Shown here: positions 57,560 to 64,000 of the stretch, one piece after another
How positions within the stretch are numbered: position 1 is the first letter of the stretch
How the letters are laid out: every line of letters begins with the position of its first letter
The notes under the pieces: generated by a model
What the model saw: the letters and a program-made list of their open reading frames with translations, nothing else
The model's database searches: none
What the model was told of the DNA's origin: nothing
NCBI GenBank assembly: GCA_026417975.1
Contig: JAOACD010000003.1
Location: forward strand, 1-64,000
Source of the DNA: Melioribacter sp.
GTDB lineage: Bacteria; Bacteroidota; Ignavibacteria; Ignavibacteriales; Melioribacteraceae
Direction of reading: 5' to 3'
Length of the DNA: 64,000 bases
Program-made: the position numbers and the translations under genes

Positions 57560-58552
57560 ATGAAAGTACTTTTTATTGGAGGAACGGGTAACATTAGTAC
57601 TTCTGTAAGCAAGCTTTGTTTAAGTAACGGTTTCGACCTTTATCTTTTAAATAGAGGTACAAGAGAAATTAAAATAGAAAGTGCAAAAAATATCATAGCA
57701 GATATAAACAATTTTTCTGAAGTAAATGATGCATTGAAAAAACACACATGGGATGTTGTTGTTGATTGGATTGCTTTTACAGTAGATGATATTGAAAGAG
57801 ACATTAAACTTTTTAAAGATAAAACTAAACAATTTGTTTTTATAAGTACTGCATCTGCTTATCAAAAACCTCCACTTAATCCAGTTATAACAGAGTCAAC
57901 TCCACTTAAAAATCCATTCTGGGAATATTCGAGGAATAAAATAGCATGTGAAGAAAGGCTAAATAAGGCTTATAGAGATGAGGATTTCCCAATTACAATT
58001 GTTAGACCTTCTTTGACTTACAATACTGTTATTCCCGTCCCAATTGGGGGATGGACAGAATACACTATAGTAGATAGAATGAAGCGCGGTGAAAAAATTA
58101 TAGTACACGGTGATGGCACATCCTTATGGACTATAACACATGCAGATGATTTTGCAAGAGGATTTATAGGAATTTTGGGAAATTATAAAACTATTGGACA
58201 TGCATTTCATATAACATCTGATGAAGCATTAACATGGGATCAGATTCATTACTTTTTAGCCGAGGCTATTGGTGTAGAACCAAATATTATTCACATCCCC
58301 TCAGATTTCATTTGTAAGTGTGAGCCTTCTTTAACAGGTTCGCTTTTGGGAGACAAATCATGGAGTGCTATTTTTGATAACACTAAAATAAAACAGTTTA
58401 ATCCAGACTTCGTTGCTAGAATTCCATTTAGAGAGGGAATTAAAAAGACGATTCAATGGTTTGAAGAAAAACCTGAAAGAAGAGTTATACGAAAAGAAAC
58501 AAATACTATGATAGATAGAATTATAAAGTTATATGAAAGCATGCATGGTTAG
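57560..58552 (+). CDS. Atypical short-chain dehydrogenase/epimerase (SDR)
   Basis: This 330-residue NAD(P)-binding protein has the glycine loop GGTGNIS (7-13), the strand LNRGTREIKI, ISTASAYQKP and YSRNK for the Tyr-Lys pair, and a C-terminal lid similar to CSP41-like or NAD-dependent epimerase/dehydratase proteins. It presumably acts on a nucleotide sugar or related metabolite, but the substrate is unknown. It has no signal peptide. It starts 18 nt after the secreted jelly-roll gene. A long non-coding gap of about 390 nt follows. Confidence 0.8.
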   Translation: MKVLFIGGTGNISTSVSKLCLSNGFDLYLLNRGTREIKIESAKNIIADINNFSEVNDALKKHTWDVVVDWIAFTVDDIERDIKLFKDKTKQFVFISTASAYQKPPLNPVITESTPLKNPFWEYSRNKIACEERLNKAYRDEDFPITIVRPSLTYNTVIPVPIGGWTEYTIVDRMKRGEKIIVHGDGTSLWTITHADDFARGFIGILGNYKTIGHAFHITSDEALTWDQIHYFLAEAIGVEPNIIHIPSDFICKCEPSLTGSLLGDKSWSAIFDNTKIKQFNPDFVARIPFREGIKKTIQWFEEKPERRVIRKETNTMIDRIIKLYESMHG

Positions 58553-58943
58553 AAAAACAATGTTTAAAGTGTGAGTCTAAATATCTTTGGAAAAATTTTG
58601 AATTTATGCTTGATAATTTCTTTTCCATGACTTTGGTATCTATATCTTTTATGAGTCAAAATAATCTCCTGGTTTTTTATATATTTTATACAATAAGAAT
58701 TTTATAGTTTAATATAATTCACATTTCTTTTTGGTGCTTAAGAGTAAAGTCGTTTCTTTTGATTTCCTTCCTTACGATTGATTTTTATCAATCTGATAAT
58801 TTTTATTTTTTTAATAAATAATTCATTTAATACTTCCCCTTGATAATATCTGTATCTAAATTTAATAGCTAGTAGAAGCTAAGATTTATACATGGCATAA
58901 TTTTAGCCCTCAATTTTTTATTCCAGTAAAAAAAGGAGGTGTA
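58553..58943. promoter_or_regulatory. Non-coding gap before the RraA-like/GH27 genes
   Basis: About 390 nt of AT-rich sequence without a supported gene. A perfect 7-bp inverted repeat, GATTGAT-TTTT-ATCAATC, lies at 58776-58793 and could be an operator or weak hairpin. A strong AAGGAGGTG ribosome-binding sequence lies at its right edge before the ATG at 58944. The promoter for the RraA-like and alpha-galactosidase genes probably lies here. Confidence 0.4.
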
Positions 58944-59768
58944 ATGAAACAATTTAGTTTAACTCTAATAATACTATTTTCATTTTGTTATCCATTATTT
59001 ACTCAAAATAAAAAAGATTTTAGCAAAGGCTACAATTTCATAGAAACGAAAGTTTTTAGCGAAGAAGAAGATTTCCGCCTCTTAAAACTTTTTGAAGGAT
59101 TGCGGGTAGCTGATGTTTCGGATGCAATGGACATTATTGGATTACCGGGAAAGGGTTTGATAGACCCAGCAATTCATCCAGCTTGGATAGATCCCATCGA
59201 TCTTAAACATCAATTTAGGGGAATTGCAATTACTGCAAGATATGTTCCTACACAAAAACCAGACCGACCTAAACCTGGCGAAGACTTCTTTAAATGGGAA
59301 AGTGATTTCTATAATTTGTATTCTAATGAAGCTTTCATTGATTTAATTAAGCCAGGAACTGTTGTAGTTATTGATGATGTAGAAGAAAAAGATATAGGTT
59401 CAATAGGTTCTTTTAATATTCTTGAATGGTATAGAAGAGGTGCAGTTGGAGTTGTAACTGATGCTTCCGCAAGAGATCTTGATGAAATTAATCTTGAAAG
59501 AGTTCCATTATATTTTAGAGGACCTGGAAGGGGAATAAGACCAGGTAGGAATGAACTTGAATCTGTAAATAGACCGGTAGTAATAGGAGGTGTTTTAGTG
59601 TGTCCTGGTGATATTATAGTAGCGGATGGAGATGGGATTTGTGTTGTTCCTAGATACGTAGCAGAAGAAGTAGCAAAATATGCTAGAGAAATTTTGAATA
59701 AAGATAAAGAAGGAAGAAAAGCTTTATACGAGAGCTTAAGAATGAAGTTGGATAAGACTGTTAAGTAA
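58944..59768 (+). CDS. RraA-family protein with signal peptide
   Basis: This 274-residue protein begins with an export signal (FSLTLIILFSFCYPLFTQ), which is unusual: the family is normally cytoplasmic. The RraA/HMG aldolase core follows: LRVADVSDAMDIIGLPGKGL, FRGIAITARYVPT, GTVVVIDDVEEKDIGSIG, VGVVTDASARDLDEI with the Arg-Asp metal and substrate site, and GDIIVADGDGICVVPRYVAEEV. RraA-like proteins can be 4-hydroxy-4-methyl-2-oxoglutarate aldolases or regulators of RNase E; the exported form has an unknown role. The GH27 gene follows after 87 nt. A strong ribosome-binding site precedes the start. Confidence 0.8.
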   Translation: MKQFSLTLIILFSFCYPLFTQNKKDFSKGYNFIETKVFSEEEDFRLLKLFEGLRVADVSDAMDIIGLPGKGLIDPAIHPAWIDPIDLKHQFRGIAITARYVPTQKPDRPKPGEDFFKWESDFYNLYSNEAFIDLIKPGTVVVIDDVEEKDIGSIGSFNILEWYRRGAVGVVTDASARDLDEINLERVPLYFRGPGRGIRPGRNELESVNRPVVIGGVLVCPGDIIVADGDGICVVPRYVAEEVAKYAREILNKDKEGRKALYESLRMKLDKTVK

Positions 59769-59855
59769 ATTTTCAGAGCGCACAAAAATAGTTTGAAAAT
59801 TGTAATAATAATGTAACTATTTATAATTAAGTAGCCACAATAATTAGGAGCTAAA

Positions 59856-61058
59856 ATGAAAAAAATAGTGGTACTTTTGTTCGTTGCAGCAATTGTTCAA
59901 GCCCAAAAGTTTGAAAAACTTGCTTTAACTCCTCCTATGGGGTGGAATAGTTGGAATAAATTTGGCTGCAATATTAATGAAGAGATAATTAAAAAAATGG
60001 CTGATGCTATGGTAGAAAGCGGAATGAAAGATGTTGGATATAAATACATAATAATCGACGATTGTTGGCAAGGTAAAAGAGATAGTTTGGGATTTATTCA
60101 ACCTGACCCAGAAAGATTTCCTTCTGGTATAAAAGCTCTTGCAGATTATATTCATTCAAAAGGATTAAAGTTTGGGATTTATTCATGTGCAGGATGGAAA
60201 ACTTGTGGAGGAAGACCTGGTAGTCGTGGGTATGAATTTCAGGATGCTATGAAATTTGCTGAATGGGGAGTTGATTACTTAAAGTATGATTGGTGTTACA
60301 CAGAAGGCCTTTGTGCTGAAGATGCATATTTAACTATGAGGAATGCTCTTTATCAAACAGGAAGACCTATAGTTTTTAGTATTTGTGAATGGGGAAATAA
60401 TAAACCTTGGCTATGGGGTAAAAATATAGGCCATTTATGGAGAACAACTGGTGATATTACAAATTGCTTTGATTGTGTAATAGATCATGGAACTTGGAAA
60501 TCTTGGGGTGTTATGCAAATTCTTGATATGCAAGAAGGATTACGTAGTTATGCGGGTCCAGACCATTGGAATGATCCTGATATGCTCGAAGTTGGTAATG
60601 GAATGTCGGTCAATGAAGATCGAGCTCATTTTTCAATGTGGTGTATGTTATCGGCCCCCCTTATTGCTGGGAATGATTTATCTAGAATGTCACAGGAAAC
60701 AAAAGAAATCTTAACTAATAAGGAAGTTATTGAAGTGAATCAAGATTCGCTTGGAATCCAAGGATTTAAATATTTTGAAAAAGATGGGCTAGAAATTTGG
60801 TTTAAGCCTTTGATAAATGATAACTGGGCAGTTTGCTTTTTAAATCGTTCAACAAAACCAATAGAAGTTAATTTTAATTGGAATAATTGTGTTGTTGTCG
60901 ATTCGGTTTTTAATAAAGAAGCTAATTTTAAAACTAGAATTTATCAGATTCGCGATTTATGGTTAAAAAAAGATATAGGCACTACTGAAAAAATTTTTTA
61001 TGCCGTAATTCCATCTCATGATGTTATTATGCTTAGATTAAAACCAAAAAAGAAATAA
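59856..61058 (+). CDS. GH27 alpha-galactosidase, exported
   Basis: This 400-residue enzyme has a signal peptide (KIVVLLFVAAIVQAQ). The GH27 catalytic barrel has TPPMGWNSWNKFGC at the start, IIIDDCWQ, the nucleophile D145 in YLKYDWC, and the acid/base D240 in WNDPDMLEVGNG. A C-terminal beta domain (about 310-400) ends MLRLKPK. It releases terminal alpha-galactose from galactomannans or raffinose-type sugars in the periplasm or outside the cell. With the GH130/SSS pair it suggests use of galactomannan-like polymers. A bidirectional hairpin terminator starts at the stop codon. Confidence 0.93.
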   Translation: MKKIVVLLFVAAIVQAQKFEKLALTPPMGWNSWNKFGCNINEEIIKKMADAMVESGMKDVGYKYIIIDDCWQGKRDSLGFIQPDPERFPSGIKALADYIHSKGLKFGIYSCAGWKTCGGRPGSRGYEFQDAMKFAEWGVDYLKYDWCYTEGLCAEDAYLTMRNALYQTGRPIVFSICEWGNNKPWLWGKNIGHLWRTTGDITNCFDCVIDHGTWKSWGVMQILDMQEGLRSYAGPDHWNDPDMLEVGNGMSVNEDRAHFSMWCMLSAPLIAGNDLSRMSQETKEILTNKEVIEVNQDSLGIQGFKYFEKDGLEIWFKPLINDNWAVCFLNRSTKPIEVNFNWNNCVVVDSVFNKEANFKTRIYQIRDLWLKKDIGTTEKIFYAVIPSHDVIMLRLKPKKK

Positions 61059-61087
61059 AAAGGCTGACTTAAAAGTCAGCCTTTTTT
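61057..61087. terminator. Bidirectional terminator between GH27 and the T9SS protein gene
   Basis: Perfect arms AAAAAGGCTGACT (61057-61069) and AGTCAGCCTTTTTT (61074-61087) with a 4-nt loop TAAA. The A-run and T-run on the two sides allow termination of both convergent genes: GH27 on plus and the beta-helix protein on minus. Confidence 0.92.
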
Positions 61088-61097
61088 AAAAATCATT

Positions 61098-63644
61098 TTA
61101 CTTAAGTAAAATCATTTTCTTATAAGCTCTGAAATCGCCTGCTTCAATTCCATATAAATAAACACCTGATGCTAAGTTACTTGCGTTGAAGTCAACAGAA
61201 TAAACACCAGGATTCATAAATTTGTCTACAAGAGTAGCAACTCTTTGACCAAGAATATTATATACAGTCAATTTAACATTAGAAGGTTTTGCGATAGAGA
61301 AATTGATTGTAGTAGCTGGATTAAAAGGATTTGGATAATTTTGTTCAAGGGAATAGCCTGTTGGAATTTGACTTAATTCTTTTAAGGAAGATATTACAGT
61401 AACTTTTATAAATTGAATTAAATCAAGATTAACTTTTTGACCTGTAATTGTTATAGTGTGGTCACCAGCTTTAACTGGAAATCTGTCTGATAAATAAGTT
61501 AATCCAGTAGAGTCACTTTTACTTTCGAGGGTAGCAGTTAGGATATCTGCTCCGTCGAGTTTAATTTTGATATTTTGAGGACCACTGTAATTTTGATACA
61601 TAATGTTTAGTGAGTATGTTCCATCAGAAGGAGCTTTAACATTGAAAGATATTGAGCCATTATTATTCAGAGCAACTGCTTTAAACCAACTTGGAACCCA
61701 AACAGCACCTTCTACTCTTGGTTGAACTAAATCATAAGCCGTAACATCAGACCCTTTTAATTCTTTAACTATTTGACCATTCTTGTTGATAATTCTTATT
61801 CCAGCAAAGTTTTGCCATCCCCAGGATTTTTCTATTTTAACAGTGTTAGTTCCTTTTTTAAATGTAAGAGCTCCTGCTTCAAGTATATCTGATTGTTTTA
61901 CTATAACCCACTGCCAGCTGTTTATGTCAATTCCTTTTGCAGGACCAGAGGCGGGATCAAAGATTAGTTCACCCCAACCGTGTGCTGCATCATGGATTTC
62001 TACTCCATTGACATATGTATGCTGACCTCTCATGCCATTCCCACGCATATGCTGTAAAATTCCTAAATCGTATTCACCTGCTTCTGGTAAATCAAATGTC
62101 CATTCTATGTAACCTCCAGCATCCATTACAAAATAAACAAATCCAGAAACTGACTTAACTTGAGCATCTCCGCCCAAAGTTGCCTTTTCAGCTTCTTGCT
62201 CAGAAACAATATCATACTTGTAAACAGGTCCTGCAAGTGCTTGAAGTTGTTTTACATATTGTTCCTTGTTTTTTTCAAATATTGCTTTTTTATCTGGAAA
62301 CCAATTTAAATCACCTAGTGGTAATCCGTCTGTTCCTGCTGTTAAAAGAAATGCAGGTTGAGTGTATGAAAAGTTTTCGGGTAAGGGCCAGCTTGGACAA
62401 GTAGCACAAATAGTACCATCTGGGTTTGTTGGGAGTTTCCAAAAGTATGTGGGAATTGAACTAGCTCCCGATCTTAATCCTTTAATGTTTTCAATCATTT
62501 TTGGGATTAATTCAGAGGGATAAACAGGAAAATTTGGTCTTTGATCCAACCAAAAAGTATCTTTTACAACCATATTTTCATATTTATCTATGAAATCGAG
62601 TTTTGTTACAGGACCAACAAAAGGTTGTCTTCTTATATTATTGGCATTGTAAAAATTAATAAATTGTGGGTCTAACCAAGCAGCAGTATTTGTAAAGAGA
62701 ATTCTTCTACTTTTTTCTGGACCATATTTAGTTGGTAGTGCACCAAAGCCAAAAATACCAGATGTAGTTGCTCTTGGGTCTCTATTTGGACTATCTAATT
62801 CTGTTTGATTATGTGCTTCGCCATGCCAGAATGGATTAATTAATAAGTTGTTTGCAAAATAAGCTTCATATAACCATGGTGTTGTATTAATATTACGTCC
62901 ATTAAATACAATGGTATTGTGGTTGAATCTTAAATACTTTGCAGCCCCGCTTTCAATTTGTAATGAAGTAAATCCAATATTAAAGAAAGTATTATTTTCT
63001 ATAATTACAGTATCTGCATCATTCCAAATGGATAAACCTCTTCCTGTCCATATCTGTGTGGGTGGAGATTCAAGTAAATTCCTATAAACACAATTTGTAA
63101 TAAAGATATCGTTATTTTTTCCAGTCCATGCAACAAGTGCGAAATTAGTTCTTTCAAAAATGCAACCGTCGAAAACAAATCTACAATCGCTTGCGTCAAT
63201 TTGGATTGGTTGATAAGCTGTTTGAACTCCTGCATCATCACAACCAATAAAGTAGATATTTTTGAATGTAATGCTTCCTCCACCAGTAATTAAACGAGCT
63301 GTAACAGAACCATCTGGTCTCGAAACTCGTTGAATAACAGCAGGGAATTTATCTGGATTTTTGGGATCTGGCTTTTCTCCAACAATTCTTAAATGCCAAC
63401 CATCATTTTTAATTTCTTCTGTAACCCAATAAATTCCACCTGCACGCAATTTATAAACTCTGCCTGCAGGTCTGTTTACATCATTTTTTATTGCATTAGT
63501 TAAGGCATCAATTACAAAATTGCCTTGTTTGTCTAGATATTCTACAACAAGTGTATCATTTTGCTGTTGTGCACTGACATTTTTGGTCGGCAGGAAAATT
63601 AAAGTGAAAGACAATACAAAAAGTAACTTTAAATAAAGCTTCAT
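61098..63644 (-). CDS. Secreted right-handed beta-helix protein with CBM-like domains and T9SS sorting domain
   Basis: This 848-residue protein has a signal peptide (LYLKLLFVLSFTLIFLPTKNVSA). Residues about 30-330 are a right-handed beta-helix of the pectate-lyase kind (ITFKNIYFIGCDDAG, FVFDGCIFERTNFALV, VIIENNTFFNIGFTSL). Two galactose-binding-like CBM regions follow (about 465-640 and 650-765; GGYIEWTFDLPEAGEYDLGI and YSLNIMYQNYSGPQNIKIKLDG). The end (about 770-848) is a Por/type IX sorting domain: EQNYPNPFNPATTINFS, VYNILGQRVATL and ASGVYLYGIEAG. It is probably an extracellular polysaccharide lyase or binding protein; no lyase catalytic residues were assigned. An AGGAGG ribosome-binding site lies 7 nt before the ATG. 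Confidence 0.88.
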   Translation of the reverse strand: MKLYLKLLFVLSFTLIFLPTKNVSAQQQNDTLVVEYLDKQGNFVIDALTNAIKNDVNRPAGRVYKLRAGGIYWVTEEIKNDGWHLRIVGEKPDPKNPDKFPAVIQRVSRPDGSVTARLITGGGSITFKNIYFIGCDDAGVQTAYQPIQIDASDCRFVFDGCIFERTNFALVAWTGKNNDIFITNCVYRNLLESPPTQIWTGRGLSIWNDADTVIIENNTFFNIGFTSLQIESGAAKYLRFNHNTIVFNGRNINTTPWLYEAYFANNLLINPFWHGEAHNQTELDSPNRDPRATTSGIFGFGALPTKYGPEKSRRILFTNTAAWLDPQFINFYNANNIRRQPFVGPVTKLDFIDKYENMVVKDTFWLDQRPNFPVYPSELIPKMIENIKGLRSGASSIPTYFWKLPTNPDGTICATCPSWPLPENFSYTQPAFLLTAGTDGLPLGDLNWFPDKKAIFEKNKEQYVKQLQALAGPVYKYDIVSEQEAEKATLGGDAQVKSVSGFVYFVMDAGGYIEWTFDLPEAGEYDLGILQHMRGNGMRGQHTYVNGVEIHDAAHGWGELIFDPASGPAKGIDINSWQWVIVKQSDILEAGALTFKKGTNTVKIEKSWGWQNFAGIRIINKNGQIVKELKGSDVTAYDLVQPRVEGAVWVPSWFKAVALNNNGSISFNVKAPSDGTYSLNIMYQNYSGPQNIKIKLDGADILTATLESKSDSTGLTYLSDRFPVKAGDHTITITGQKVNLDLIQFIKVTVISSLKELSQIPTGYSLEQNYPNPFNPATTINFSIAKPSNVKLTVYNILGQRVATLVDKFMNPGVYSVDFNASNLASGVYLYGIEAGDFRAYKKMILLK

Positions 63645-63699
63645 AGGAAGTCCTCCTATTTGTTAAATAAATTAATTAGTTGAGAAAATAGCATCTCAA

Positions 63700-64000
63700 T
63701 TAAAAATTATATCTTATTCCCACATCCATTGTAAATCCATAATATTCAGTGTATGCTGCGTTGGTTTCGTCATTTCCTCTGTAACTTCTGTCTGCTCTTT
63801 TATTAAGATTATTTAAGTTAACAAACACTTGTAGCCCCCAATTTAATTTTTGTTGAAGGGTTAAGTCCCATCTGTAATAAGTTCCTGTTGATTGATCAAG
63901 TCCTGGGTAATTAGCAAGATAGGTTAATTTATCTGTTTGGTATAAGAATGAAAGTCTTGCAGAAAAATCTTTATAATCGTATCCAAGCGTGAAATTAAAA
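63700..64000 (-). CDS. TonB-dependent receptor-like outer-membrane protein, C-terminal end (partial)
   Basis: The minus strand is open from the window edge to a TAA at 63700-63702, giving about 100 residues. They are alternating amphipathic strands ending in FTMDVGIRYNF, with a terminal Phe as in outer-membrane barrels. The stretch LQVFVNLNNLNKRADRSYRGN is typical of the last strands of TonB-dependent receptors. The rest of the gene lies beyond the right edge. It is upstream of, and probably co-transcribed with, the T9SS beta-helix protein gene, 55 nt apart. That arrangement is common for polysaccharide uptake. Confidence 0.75.
   Translation of the reverse strand, partial: FNFTLGYDYKDFSARLSFLYQTDKLTYLANYPGLDQSTGTYYRWDLTLQQKLNWGLQVFVNLNNLNKRADRSYRGNDETNAAYTEYYGFTMDVGIRYNF

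Noticed and set aside
58776-58793. Inverted repeat GATTGAT-TTTT-ATCAATC
   Set aside because: It is short, AT-rich and has no T-run next to it, so it is not called a terminator; it is mentioned only as a possible operator in the gap.
59309-59785. 158-codon frame opposite the RraA-like gene
   Set aside because: Antisense shadow of a conserved gene, rich in Ser, Thr and Pro as expected from reversed codons.

Overview
The window is AT-rich bacterial chromosome (roughly 30% GC by eye) with about 50 protein genes, one tRNA and no insertion sequences, phage genes or CRISPR arrays. The best single clue to the organism is the 848-residue secreted protein at 61098-63644, which ends in a Por (type IX) sorting domain with the NYPNPFNPATTI signature. 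With the TonB-dependent receptor end, DUF5916, DUF2911 and Bacteroidota-style YidC, this points to the Bacteroidota/Chlorobi group, most likely class Ignavibacteria. That placement is an inference; no rRNA gene is present.

Layout. 1-6520: the end of an SPFH/band-7 protein overlaps by 4 nt a very large gene for a 1868-residue protein. That protein joins a PLP aminotransferase-type module to a phosphoenolpyruvate carboxylase (PEPC)-like module, and it is the most unusual object here. 6573-14760: mostly single housekeeping or stress genes (DUF2905, EamA exporter, PP2C phosphatase, NUDIX, bacterioferritin, aldo/keto reductase, alanine racemase, YgjV-GNAT fusion, RluA-type synthase). 15351-20202: a GH130 mannoside phosphorylase and an SSS symporter on the minus strand, divergent from a galactokinase homologue that has lost its catalytic motifs. 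20334-28816: TPR protein, AroE, an HlyD plus ABC ATPase pair without permeases, a methyltransferase, a long GroES-like protein, an S9 peptidase and a DUF1232 protein. 28967-35813: DUF2911, amidohydrolase, EamA, TruA, P5C dehydrogenase, and tRNA-Lys(UUU) with a strong terminator.

36030-41178 is a plus-strand operon-like run: NtrC-type response regulator, sensorless histidine kinase-receiver, a methyltransferase-like protein, an RNA m5U methyltransferase and a helical protein. 41306-46660 is a minus-strand block: patatin-BamA fusion, then the conserved rpmH-rnpA-yidD-yidC cluster. In many bacteria this cluster lies next to dnaA/oriC, but neither is visible here. A roughly 730-nt gap follows and holds one GC-rich nested hairpin.

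47393-64000 is rich in secreted and carbohydrate-related proteins: a DUF5916 outer-membrane-type protein, aminotransferase, semialdehyde dehydrogenase, PIN-PhoH ATPase, two lipoproteins (one with a TonB C-terminal domain), a secreted jelly-roll-type protein, an atypical SDR, a secreted RraA-like protein, a GH27 alpha-galactosidase, a beta-helix/CBM protein with a T9SS tail, and the C-terminus of a TonB-dependent receptor. With the GH130/SSS pair they suggest a heterotroph that degrades galactose- and mannose-containing plant polysaccharides. All family calls are from motif reading; no database search or alignment program was run.
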